Source: Palsa-461 sp963768185
Lineage (GTDB): Bacteria > Actinomycetota > Acidimicrobiia > Acidimicrobiales > RAAP-2
Reading direction: 5' to 3'
Length of the DNA: 64,000 nucleotides
Assembly (NCBI GenBank): GCA_963768185.1
Contig: CAVYGS010000001.1
Span: 496,001-560,000 of the forward strand
A program made the translations under genes and the position numbers. The notes under the pieces were generated by a model. It made no database searches and was not told the origin of the DNA. It was given only the letters and a program-made list of their open reading frames with translations. Shown here piece by piece: positions 42,874 through 51,445 of the stretch (its first letter is position 1; every line of letters starts with the position of its first letter).

Positions 42874-44892
42874 CTATCTGACGACGACGCGAGTACGACC
42901 GAGGTTCATGACCCGGCCATGGGGGTTGTCCACCTGCCCGAGGCGCTGCGCCGTGACCCGGAGCGCCGGGAAGTAGGTGCCCGGAGCGTCGAAGGCGAAC
43001 TCACGAGTGATCCGCATCGACTCGTACGCGAGGTCCTCGTTGGTGAACGGTTCGCGAACCGGGAAGTCGCCCCCGCCCTCGAAGTCCCACTCGGCGTCGA
43101 TGATCGTGCCCGTCCCCGGTGGCACCTCGACCAACGCCGAGAAGCTGACCCACTCGCCGACCGCGACCTCGGCCCGCTCGGCACCGTTGGCCTGCAATGT
43201 GACGACCGGCTGGATGCCACGGCGGGTCGCCGCGGTGGCGGGCAGGCGGATCTGGCCATCGTCGAGCTCGTAGACCGTGCTGGGCGGCGGCGCGATACCG
43301 CGCTCGACCCAGGCGGCGAGATCGCGCAACGCTTGTTCGAGGATGCCGCGATAGCTGACGATGCGCGTCGAGCGGTGCGGGTGAATGTCGATGCGCGGCA
43401 TCACCGCGGGGTCCTGGTGCATCGCGTGGTCGGTGAACCAGACCCGGTAGTGGTCGTCGATCCGGTCGCCGAGCGCCGCCGCCACCCGTCGCCGGTACCA
43501 CTCGGCTTGCTGGGGGTACGCGATCTCGTCGAAGAGACTCTGGACGACGATCATCTTCCCGCCGAAGCGCCCGGTCATGAGCCCCGCGCCGTTGTTGCGG
43601 ACGAAGCGCGGACCCATCAGTTCGGGTCGCTGCGGGTAGGTCGGCTGGCCGGCCGTCCGGAACTGGTCCCAGCCTGGGTACTCGGGGTCTGGCACCTGGT
43701 GGCGGTGGTAGGTCTGGAAGGCCAGATAGGAGGTGTTGTCGACGAGCACGTCGTCACCGACCGCCACCCCCCGCAGGTGCTCGAACTCCTCCTGGCCGAT
43801 CCCGGTGGCGAGGAAGGCGTCGCGCCGACCCGAGATCCAGACGTGGTGGCCGGCCGCGTGCCCGGTCGTGAACCGGAGCATGGCGCCCGTCAGGTCGGTC
43901 TCGGGCACCTCGCTCAGCCGGTAGGCGACCGGGACGTCGTCGATGTGCAGCCCGCGCAACGCCATCGGGATCGGCAGACCGTGCTCGGCCGCCTGGGGCG
44001 GGAAGACCAGCTCGACGATGCTGGCCTTGTGCTCGACCTTGGCGGCCGACAACGAGGCAGTGGGGTGCTGGCCCAGGTAGCCGGGCACCGTCCAGAAGTC
44101 GTCGAAGTACGTCGGGTCCCAGGTTGCGAAGTGGTCGAACAGACCCGCCCACACCGTCGTGTACTGGAGGCGGACCCGCTCGGCGTCGAACCACGCCTGG
44201 GGCGGGAAGCCCATCCGGGTCACCTCGGCGAGCGCGTCTCGCTCCTCTTCGTTGAGCCCGGCGAACATGTCGCCGCTGCCGCCCGGCTCGAGTGCGTCGA
44301 CGATTTGCGGGATCTTGTCGTGGAGCACCCTGAACGCGTGGGCCTGCACCGAGAACATGCTGGGCATGCTCATCATCGACCCGTGGATGTAGGGCACCGC
44401 TCCGTCCCACACGCCGTCGCAGTTCTCAAAGCACGCCACGGCGCGGTAGGCGCCCCCACTGCCACCGAACACGTACCCATAGGGGCGGTGCGCTCCGTAC
44501 TGCTCCGACGCCAGCACCCGCGAGTAGGTGGCCACCGCCGCGCTGGCCCGGTAGCCGGCGATCGTCGAGTCCTCACCGCGCAGCGCGCGACGGAAACGGC
44601 CGAGGTTCGACTCGACGAGGTACCCGCCGCTGGCGACGGCGAACTCGATGTAGCCGACGAAGGCGCCCTCGGTCGCCCCGTGCTCCGAGCCGGGGATGGG
44701 GCTCAGGGGTTGGAAGAATCGGCCCTGGTAGTGCAGCACGTCGGGGAAGTACACGGAGAACCGGCAGTCGGTTCCGCTGAACCCGCCGTGGACGTAGCGG
44801 TGCCGCACCGGGTGGTCCCGCCACTCGTCCACATCCACGAAGGGCTCAGTGAACATCGGATCAGCAAGGCCCAAACCGCGTTCGTCACCCAT
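42874..44892 (-). CDS. Large alpha/beta hydrolase with C-terminal Ig/PKD-like domain
   Basis: 672 residues from ATG 44892. Residues about 1-510 form an alpha/beta hydrolase: GYVFGGSGGAYRAVACFENCDGVWDGAVPYIHG is the nucleophile elbow (G-G-S-G-G), followed by a long lid and IVVQSLFDEIAYPQQAEWYRR (Asp region) and WFTDHAMHQDP (His). The last 110 residues (PVVTLQANGAERAEVAVGEWVSFSALVEVPPGTGTIIDAEWDFEGGGDF) are a PKD-like beta-sandwich. No signal peptide is seen. It is similar in layout to tannase/feruloyl-esterase-type hydrolases, but the family is not certain. It is the most downstream gene of the minus-strand run from the amidohydrolases. Confidence 0.75.
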   Translation of the reverse strand: MGDERGLGLADPMFTEPFVDVDEWRDHPVRHRYVHGGFSGTDCRFSVYFPDVLHYQGRFFQPLSPIPGSEHGATEGAFVGYIEFAVASGGYLVESNLGRFRRALRGEDSTIAGYRASAAVATYSRVLASEQYGAHRPYGYVFGGSGGAYRAVACFENCDGVWDGAVPYIHGSMMSMPSMFSVQAHAFRVLHDKIPQIVDALEPGGSGDMFAGLNEEERDALAEVTRMGFPPQAWFDAERVRLQYTTVWAGLFDHFATWDPTYFDDFWTVPGYLGQHPTASLSAAKVEHKASIVELVFPPQAAEHGLPIPMALRGLHIDDVPVAYRLSEVPETDLTGAMLRFTTGHAAGHHVWISGRRDAFLATGIGQEEFEHLRGVAVGDDVLVDNTSYLAFQTYHRHQVPDPEYPGWDQFRTAGQPTYPQRPELMGPRFVRNNGAGLMTGRFGGKMIVVQSLFDEIAYPQQAEWYRRRVAAALGDRIDDHYRVWFTDHAMHQDPAVMPRIDIHPHRSTRIVSYRGILEQALRDLAAWVERGIAPPPSTVYELDDGQIRLPATAATRRGIQPVVTLQANGAERAEVAVGEWVSFSALVEVPPGTGTIIDAEWDFEGGGDFPVREPFTNEDLAYESMRITREFAFDAPGTYFPALRVTAQRLGQVDNPHGRVMNLGRTRVVVR

Positions 44893-44955
44893 CGCCCCAC
44901 CCTCCGACTGAGTTTCTCGACTCTCGAGAGAGTTTACGGTGAGGGCTCGCGAGCG

Positions 44956-46326
44956 TCAGCCGACGGCCACCGGGCGGTCCCCGACCCAACCTTGCACCTC
45001 GGCCGGGTCGACCCGCTCGGCGGGTTTCGCGAACCCCGAGCGGCGGTTGAAGGCATCGATCAGTGACGGATCGACCTCGCTCCGGTCGTCGGAGATCTCA
45101 GCTGGTCGCGGCCCAACGCGCTCGGCGGCGGCCCGCAACTTGGCGTGGTCGAGCCCCAGGCATCCGACCGCGTTCTCGCCCAGGATCAGTCGAAGCTCAG
45201 CCTCGGGCACGTCGCGGAAGATGGCACGCAACCACTGGAAGGTGTCGGGCCAGGTGCCCTCGGGGTGCGGATAGTCGGTCGCGAACAGGAACTTGTCCAT
45301 CCCGATCTCATGGCGCATCGCCACCTCGGTCGGCCGCGGCGAGCTCGGGGCGATCCAGCAGTTGCGCTGGAAGTACTCGCTCGGCTTGAGCTGCAACCCC
45401 GGAGAGACGTGCGCGACGTGCGCGTCAAGATGGGTGAGGGTCGCCGGCAACCAGTCCGCTCGAAGTTCGATGAGCACGACCTTGAGCGCCGGGAAACGAT
45501 CGAACACGCCGCCGGCCATCAGATGGGCCAAGGCTCGGCGCCCGCTGTGCAGCGCGGTGGCCCCGAAACGCGCCGTCATCGTCTCGGGCGCTCCGCCACC
45601 CAGTTCGAGCATTTCGTGGGCCGTGAGCGAACTCACGTCCATCGAAGCGAACTCCGGATTCTTGGCGACCAGTGCTTCCTTCATCCGACTCTTCTGTCGG
45701 AGCATGTCGAGGATCCGTCCCTGCTGGGAGCCGAACGCGGCGTGAATCACCAGCGCGAGGCCGAACTCTTGGCAGGCCGCCCAGAAGGGATCGAAATACG
45801 GGTCGTGGAGCTCGGGCAGGGCGGAATCGTGCACGGTGCCGGGCATGAAGACCCCGACAAAGCCCGCCTCCGCCGCCCACTGCAACTCTTGGACCGTTTC
45901 GTCGAGATCGAGGCAGGGACCGGGGTCGGCCACCGGAGCGAGCCGGCCGTCGCCCTCGGTGGCGAAGTCCAGCAACCACCGGTGAAAGGCCTTCGCGCCG
46001 GCGGCCCGCAGCTCCGGAGCGTAGACGTCATTGGAAATGGAGAAGAACGGCGTGGTCGCCAAGCCGTGCCCGTTCAGGAGCAACTGGCCGGCGACTCCAT
46101 CGGCGTCCATCTCCTGCAGAAGCCGCTTGGCGTCGAAGACGCCGTAGTGGTCCAGGCTCTGACCTCGCTCGAAGCCGTGCCAATAGGTTTGCCCGGACCA
46201 CAGGTCGTTCTCCGCCGAGAGGTCATCCAGCGCGTCGCGATAGCTCGGATCGATGTAGTCCCGGTAGACCTGCGGCGGCCCTCCCACGTGGCTGTCGCAG
46301 GAGAAGATCATCAACCGATCAGACAT
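44956..46326 (-). CDS. Amidohydrolase-2 family metal-dependent hydrolase/decarboxylase
   Basis: 456 residues. The N-terminal metal motif reads F-S-C-D-S-H-V-G-G; PVADPGPCLDLDETVQELQWAAEAGFVGVFM is the typical second strand-helix; LVIHAAFG carries a His ligand and FLFATDYPHPEGTWPDTFQWLR the catalytic Asp. This is the PF04909 group (ACMSD, LigW, gamma-resorcylate decarboxylase relatives), which removes CO2 or hydrolyses ring compounds. A second member lies 84 bases upstream on the same strand, so the pair is probably one operon in aromatic or terpenoid catabolism (inference). Confidence 0.88.
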   Translation of the reverse strand: MSDRLMIFSCDSHVGGPPQVYRDYIDPSYRDALDDLSAENDLWSGQTYWHGFERGQSLDHYGVFDAKRLLQEMDADGVAGQLLLNGHGLATTPFFSISNDVYAPELRAAGAKAFHRWLLDFATEGDGRLAPVADPGPCLDLDETVQELQWAAEAGFVGVFMPGTVHDSALPELHDPYFDPFWAACQEFGLALVIHAAFGSQQGRILDMLRQKSRMKEALVAKNPEFASMDVSSLTAHEMLELGGGAPETMTARFGATALHSGRRALAHLMAGGVFDRFPALKVVLIELRADWLPATLTHLDAHVAHVSPGLQLKPSEYFQRNCWIAPSSPRPTEVAMRHEIGMDKFLFATDYPHPEGTWPDTFQWLRAIFRDVPEAELRLILGENAVGCLGLDHAKLRAAAERVGPRPAEISDDRSEVDPSLIDAFNRRSGFAKPAERVDPAEVQGWVGDRPVAVG

Positions 46327-46410
46327 CTCTCCCCCTTTGGTGCCAACCTCGACGTGGCCCTGCGATCGGAGCGGGAGTTCGGGTCGGACACCCGCTGTTG
46401 CAGGGTCCGC

Positions 46411-47625
46411 TCAGGCGACCTTCATGAGCTTGGCCAGGTTCCCGCCCATGACCTTGGCCCGGTCTTCGAGCGCCAGTGGCTCGATCTGGTCGACGAAGGT
46501 GATCGGGTCGAACATGCCCTCGGGGTGCGGGTAGTCCGATCCGAAGACCACGTTGTCGGCACCGACCAGGTTGACCAGTCCGACCGCGTCCTCCTCGTGG
46601 AAGGGGTGGACGAAGATGCTCCGGCGGAAGGCGACCATCGGGTCCTCGTCGAACAGCTCGGGCGTGCGCTCGTAGAGCTTCTCCAACTTGCCGACGAGCG
46701 GGCGCACCCAGGCGCTCCCGTTCTCCACCGGCATGAAGCGCAGGTCGGGGAACCGGGTGGCCAGGCCGTGGCCGATGATGGAGGACACCGAGTCGGACAC
46801 CGTGCGCCAATCGGACCCAACGATCGCCCCGAACGCCGACCGCCGCCCGGCGAAGGGAAGGGTCTCCGAGTCGGTGCCCTCCCACTCGTTCAAGTAGCGC
46901 TGGAAGCCGCTGTCCGAGGAGTGCATCCCGACGAGAATGTCGGCCTCCTGCACCCGCTCCCAGAAGGGGTCGTACTCGGGCAGGGCGAAGGAGCGCCGAC
47001 GGCCGTTGTAGTCGGGCACCGGTGCCGGACGGACCAGGATCGCCCGGACCCCCCGCTCGACCACGTAGTCCAGCTCCCGCAGGGCCTCGTCGATGATCGG
47101 CAGGGTGATGATCGGGGTGGGGAAGATGCGATCGGCGAAGTTGTAGCTCCAGTGCTCGGCCATCCACTGGTTGAGGGCGTGGACCACCGCGTGGGTGGCC
47201 TTGGGGTCGTCGGCCAGGCGCTCCTCGAGCAGGCTGGCCAGGGTGGGCCACATCATGGCCCACTCGATGCCCAGCTCGTCCAAGAGCTCCAATCGGGGCT
47301 CGGGGTCGAAGTAGGCCGGGATCGAGTGGATGTACTTGGGGGGCTCCTCCAAGGCCTTGTCGCCCGGCTTGGCCGTGGTGGTCGACGACGGGTTCTTGAG
47401 CTTGAACTTGAGCTCCTGGGCACCGGGGGCGGCCACCACGTTGAAGGTGGGGTTGGGGATGTACTCGCTGATCTTGTTCTTGATGGCGATCTTGGTCCGA
47501 CCGTTCAGCTCGACGTACTTGATGACCCCGGAGTACTCCGCCGGGAGGTACTTGGTGAAGGCGTCGGTCGTCTCGTACATGTGGTTGTCGGCGTCGAACA
47601 CCGGGAAGGGCAGATGACGTGCCAT
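46411..47625 (-). CDS. Amidohydrolase-2 family metal-dependent hydrolase
   Basis: 404 residues. FPVFDADNHMYETTDAFTKYLP has the D-x-N/D-H motif that replaces H-x-H in this branch; ILVGMHSSDSGF carries a His ligand; ATRFPDLRFMPVENGSAWVRPLV and NVVFGSDYPHPEGMFDPITFVDQ are family signatures with the catalytic Asp. Many close relatives occur in Actinobacteria next to sterol or aromatic catabolic genes. It is probably co-transcribed with the downstream member at 44956-46326. The substrate is unknown. Confidence 0.9.
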   Translation of the reverse strand: MARHLPFPVFDADNHMYETTDAFTKYLPAEYSGVIKYVELNGRTKIAIKNKISEYIPNPTFNVVAAPGAQELKFKLKNPSSTTTAKPGDKALEEPPKYIHSIPAYFDPEPRLELLDELGIEWAMMWPTLASLLEERLADDPKATHAVVHALNQWMAEHWSYNFADRIFPTPIITLPIIDEALRELDYVVERGVRAILVRPAPVPDYNGRRRSFALPEYDPFWERVQEADILVGMHSSDSGFQRYLNEWEGTDSETLPFAGRRSAFGAIVGSDWRTVSDSVSSIIGHGLATRFPDLRFMPVENGSAWVRPLVGKLEKLYERTPELFDEDPMVAFRRSIFVHPFHEEDAVGLVNLVGADNVVFGSDYPHPEGMFDPITFVDQIEPLALEDRAKVMGGNLAKLMKVA

Positions 47626-47745
47626 GTCGTGACTCCGATTCGTGTCGCGGGCCTAGGAAAACAGCCGTGAAAGTCTGCTGAGCGTACTGTATTCCGCCCA
47701 CGGAACCCCGGCCCGCGGTCGTGGCACAGTTCGAATCTGGGCGCT

Positions 47746-48163
47746 TCAAACGTCTTGGGTGAGTGTGCCGCGCTCCTCGAAGCCCGCCACGAACCCTTGC
47801 CACGTCTCAGTGGTTTGGCGAGGTGATGGCAAGCAGGCGACCACGATCACCGTCGTGCGCCGTATACCCGTGTGGGACGCCCCGCGGCAGGAATATGAAG
47901 CTCCCCGGCTCTGCCTCGAAGCTGTTCTCGCCGCACTGGAACGTGAAAGACCCGTCCAGAACGTAGAACATCTCGTCTTCGGTGGGGTGAACGTGGGTCG
48001 GCGGGTCCTGACCAACCGGAGCCGAGAATTCGAACATGGCAGCTCCATTGGTGGCATCCCGTTCCCTGGCCTTCACCGTGAACCCATAATGCGGATAGGT
48101 CCACCCAGCGCCGGGGCAAAGCACATTTCCGGAGGCTGCGTCGCCTGTCGGTGCCATAGCCAT
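47746..48163 (-). CDS. Cupin-domain protein (probable frameshift near 3' end)
   Basis: The first frame gives 118 residues ending at 47807. Cupin motif 1 is THVHPTEDEMFYVLDGSFTF (H-x-H, E), and motif 2 is PGSFIFLPRGVPHGYTAHDG (H). Another frame then continues with TETWQGFVAGFEERGTLTQDV to a stop at 47746, the tail seen in related cupins. Removing one A of the AAA near 47814-47816 joins the frames, giving about 138 residues. It is a single-domain metal-binding cupin, perhaps a dioxygenase or sensor of the nearby catabolic genes. Confidence 0.7.
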
Positions 48164-48206
48164 GAGCGTAACGACAGGGAGCTCGAGTGCTCAGGTTGAA
48201 CCGGCC

Positions 48207-49018
48207 TCAGACGAAATCGGACCCGCCGTCCACGTTGATGTCGGCACCGGTCATGTAGCTGTTCCTTCGCGAGCCGACGAACGCGATCACCGCACCGATC
48301 TCGTCAGGGTCTCCCGCGGCGGCATGTAGGCGGGGTGGCCGAAGTCCTCGCTGATCGCCCGCATCGCGTCATAGGGATTGCTCGGGTCGATCTCGCGCTC
48401 AGCGGGAAGTGACTCCAAATAGCCCCGCAACCCCGGGGACAGGAACGAGCCTGGCGACACCGTGTTGACGAGGATTTCCTCGGGCGCGAGCAGCTGGGAG
48501 AGGTTCTTGCTCACACTGGTGAGCGCGGCCTTGGACGCGGTGTAGGCGACCAGCCGCGGCGTCTGGCGCTTGACCGAGTGAGCGGAGATGTTCACGATCC
48601 GACCCCACTGGGCCGCCCGCAACATGGGCAGACACGCACGCACGCAACGCACTGCGGCCAGCGTGCCCATCTCGAAGGTGCTCAGCCACTCGTCGTCTGG
48701 GAGGTCCTCGACGTTGCCCCCGGCGCCGGCGGGGCCCGCCGCATTGACGAGCGTGTTGACGACGCCACCCCACCGCTCGGCGATCTCGGCGAAGGCATGG
48801 GAGATCGACTCGAGCTCCCGGAGGTCGGTCTGGATGGCCAGCGGATCGGGGCTGCCGAGGTCCCTCAGGGAGGCCAGCGCGGCGACGAGCGGCTCCCGCC
48901 CCCGGGCGAGGACCGCCACGTTGGCTCCTTCGCCGGCGAAGCACTGCGCAGCGGCCCACCCCATTCCCTTCGTGCCCCCGGCGATCACGACGTTCGCACC
49001 GGCCAATCCGAGATCCAT
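48207..49018 (-). CDS. Short-chain dehydrogenase/reductase (frameshifted)
   Basis: About 270 residues from ATG 49018 (GGAGAAG upstream). MDLGLAGANVVIAGGTKGMGWAAAQCFAGEG is the cofactor motif, NAAGPAGAGGN replaces N-N-A-G, and NISAHSVKRQTPRLVAYTASKAAL holds Ser, Tyr and Lys of the active site. The frame runs to a false stop at 48287; the real end (GDPDEIGAVIAFVGSRRNSYMTGADINVDGGSDFV, in parts, to TGA at 48207) is in another frame. One extra G in the G run opposite 48313-48315 restores it. It lies between the cupin and the divergent aldolase gene. Confidence 0.85.
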
Positions 49019-49159
49019 AACGCTCTTCTCCGTCACTACCGGCTGGAACACCAACCGCCCAGGTCATCTGCTTACACCGCTGGCCAGGGTCCAAACAGCC
49101 GAGCCGTGCCGTACCGGCACGCCAAACGTAAGCTTGGGCGTCCGTCCGAGGAGGCCCCT

Positions 49160-49924
49160 ATGCCTGAACTGCTCCCGCCGCACCCCTCCGGCCGCTACGA
49201 GGATTTCACCCAGGAGCGCCTCTACCGCAAGCAGCGGCTGGCGGCCGCCCTCCGGCTGTTCTCCCGCTTCGGCTTCGAGGAGGGGGTGGCCGGCCACATC
49301 ACCGCCCGCGACCCCGAGGACACCGAGACCTTCTGGGTCAACCCCTTCGCCATGCCCTTCGGCCACATCTCGGTCTCCGACCTCATCCAGGTCGACTCCT
49401 CGGGTGAGGTCATCACCGGCGACCAGCCGGTCAACCGGGCCGCCTTCGCCATCCACTCCCAGGTGCACGCGGCCCGGCCCGACGTGATCGCGGCGGCCCA
49501 CTCGCACTCGGTCCACGGGAAGGCCTGGTCGGCGCTCGGCCGGCTGCTCGAGCCGATTACCCAGGACGTGTGCGCCTTCTACGAGGACCACTCGCTCTTC
49601 GATGACTTCACCGGCGTCGTCGTCGACACCGAGGAGGGCAAGCGGATCGCGCACGCGCTCGGGGAGAACAAGGCCGTCATCCTGCGCAACCACGGGCTCT
49701 TGACCGTTGGCCAGAGCGTCGAGGAGGCCGCCTGGTGGTTCATCACCATGGAGCGGTCCTGCCAGGCGCAGCTGCTGGCGTCGGCCGCCGGTCAGACGGT
49801 CCTGATCGACCTCGACCAGGCCAAGCTCACCCACTCCCAGATCGGCCACCCGCTGTCCGGCCGCATCAACTTCTCGCCGTTGCTCGCCCGGATCCTCCGC
49901 GAGCAGCCCGACCTGCTCGACTGA
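49160..49924 (+). CDS. Class II aldolase/adducin family protein
   Basis: 254 residues from ATG 49160 (GAGGAGG upstream). EEGVAGHITARDPEDTETFWVNPFAMPFGHISVSDLIQVD has the G-N/H-x-S/T phosphate-loop region; AAHSHSVHGKAWSALGR has the first H-x-H zinc ligands; VILRNHGLLTVGQSVEEAAWWFITMERSCQAQLLA has the third zinc His. It belongs to the class II aldolases (fuculose-phosphate aldolase-like, often annotated in this branch with unknown substrate). It is divergent from the SDR and convergent with gcvPB. Confidence 0.92.
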   Translation: MPELLPPHPSGRYEDFTQERLYRKQRLAAALRLFSRFGFEEGVAGHITARDPEDTETFWVNPFAMPFGHISVSDLIQVDSSGEVITGDQPVNRAAFAIHSQVHAARPDVIAAAHSHSVHGKAWSALGRLLEPITQDVCAFYEDHSLFDDFTGVVVDTEEGKRIAHALGENKAVILRNHGLLTVGQSVEEAAWWFITMERSCQAQLLASAAGQTVLIDLDQAKLTHSQIGHPLSGRINFSPLLARILREQPDLLD

Positions 49925-49936
49925 GGTCGCCCCGGC

Positions 49937-51445
49937 TCAGCGCCGGGCGTCGAAGGTGGGAACGAGCGTCCGCGCGGCGCGCGCCTCGTCGACCCGGCGC
50001 ACGGGCGTCGTCCGCGGGGCCCCGGCGAGCGACCCGTCCTCGGCGCGCGCCGCCACCCGCTCGAAGGCCTCGGCCAGGGCGATCAACGTCTCGTAGCTCT
50101 CGGTCTCGGTGGGCTCGACCATCAGCGCGTCGTCCACGATGAGCGGGAAGTAGACCGTCGGCGGGTGGAAGCCCTCCTCGATCAGCCGCTTGGCGACGTC
50201 GTGGGCCGACGCGCCGGTCTCCTTGTGCAGCGTGGCCGCCGAGAGGACGACCTCGTGCATGCACGGGCGGTCGAAGGGGACGGCGAAGGTGCCCGACAGC
50301 CGCTGGCGGATCCAGTTGGCGTTGAGCACGGCGCGCTCGGCGACGCGAAGCAGGCCGTCGCGGCCGTGCACCTCGATGTAGGCGAGGGCGCGGGCGAGCA
50401 CCAGCGCGTTGCCGTGCCAGCCGTGGACCCGGCCGATCGAGCGCGCCGGGGTGTGCCACCCGAACTCCGGGCCGCCGTTTCCCTCGGCCAGCCGCACCGG
50501 CCGCGGCCCGGGCAGGAACTCGGCCAGATGGGCCGCCACCGCCACCGGCCCGGCCCCGGGGCCGCCGCCGCCATGGGGGGTGGCGAAGGTCTTGTGCAGG
50601 TTCAGGTGCACGATGTCGAAGCCCATGTCGCCCGGGCGCACCACGCCCAGGATCGCGTTGAGGTTGGCGCCGTCGTAGTACAGGAGGCCGCCGACCTCGT
50701 GCACGGCCGCCGCGATCTCGGCGATGTCGTCCTCGAAGAGGCCGAGCGTGTTGGGGTTGGTGAGCATGATCCCGGCGACGTCGGTGTCGAGCACGGCCCG
50801 CAGCGCGTCGACGTCGACGCAGCCCCGGGCGTCGCTCTTGACCATCGTGGTCTCGTAGCCGCCGAGGGTGACCGACGCCGGGTTGGTGCCGTGGGCGGAG
50901 TCCGGGATGATCACCCGCCGGCGCCGCTCGCCGCGCGCCTCGTCGTGGGCCCGCATGAGGAGCAGCCCGGTGAGCTCGCCGGCCGCACCGGCGGCCGGCT
51001 GCAGCGTGGCTGCCGCCATGCCGCTGAGCGCGCAGAGCGCCTCCTCCAGCGCGACCAGGGTGGCGAGCCAGCCCTGGGTGAGCGGGGCGGGCGCCCCCGG
51101 GTGCACGCCGGCCAGCCCGGGCAGGCCGGCGACCGCGTCGCAGACCTTGGGGTTGTACTTCATGGTGCAGGACCCGAGCGGGTAGGCGCCGAGATCGACC
51201 GAGTACTGGCGGTGGCTGAGCCGAGTGAAGTGCCCCACGAGGTCGCGCTCGGACACCTCGGCGGTGTCGACCGGCGCCCCCCGGCGGTGCGCCGCCGGCA
51301 CCAGGTCCTCGAGCGGGGTCTCTGGCAGGCCGGTCGTGCGCAACTGCCAGCTGGTGCGGCCCGGGCGGGACAGCTCGAAGAGGGTCGGCTCGTTGTCCCG
51401 GCCGAGGAGCGGCGCGCTCGACGCCCGGCCTCCGGCTGCGCCCAT
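49937..51445 (-). CDS. gcvPB: Glycine dehydrogenase (decarboxylating) subunit 2, GcvPB
   Basis: 502 residues from ATG 51445, overlapping the gcvPA stop (TGATG). It is the PLP-binding half of the split P-protein: HLNLHKTFATPHGGGGPGAGPV carries the Schiff-base Lys and the Gly-rich loop; SHRQYSVDLGAYPLGSCTMKYNPK and IIPDSAHGTNPASVTLGGYE are conserved. With GcvPA it decarboxylates glycine and passes the aminomethyl group to lipoyl-GcvH; GcvT then makes methylene-tetrahydrofolate. It is the last gene of a gcvT-gcvPA-gcvPB run and, unlike the other two, reads cleanly in one frame. Confidence 0.95.
   Translation of the reverse strand: MGAAGGRASSAPLLGRDNEPTLFELSRPGRTSWQLRTTGLPETPLEDLVPAAHRRGAPVDTAEVSERDLVGHFTRLSHRQYSVDLGAYPLGSCTMKYNPKVCDAVAGLPGLAGVHPGAPAPLTQGWLATLVALEEALCALSGMAAATLQPAAGAAGELTGLLLMRAHDEARGERRRRVIIPDSAHGTNPASVTLGGYETTMVKSDARGCVDVDALRAVLDTDVAGIMLTNPNTLGLFEDDIAEIAAAVHEVGGLLYYDGANLNAILGVVRPGDMGFDIVHLNLHKTFATPHGGGGPGAGPVAVAAHLAEFLPGPRPVRLAEGNGGPEFGWHTPARSIGRVHGWHGNALVLARALAYIEVHGRDGLLRVAERAVLNANWIRQRLSGTFAVPFDRPCMHEVVLSAATLHKETGASAHDVAKRLIEEGFHPPTVYFPLIVDDALMVEPTETESYETLIALAEAFERVAARAEDGSLAGAPRTTPVRRVDEARAARTLVPTFDARR

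Noticed and set aside
44000..47670. Very long plus-strand frames (42919-45066 and 45145-47670)
   Set aside because: They are antisense to the hydrolase and two amidohydrolase genes; Val/Arg/Gly/Asp-rich without motifs, as expected for high-GC antisense frames.
47715..47750. tRNA-like T-loop GTTCGAATC near 47728
   Set aside because: The flanking bases do not form the 5-bp T-stem, and no acceptor or anticodon arm is found upstream.
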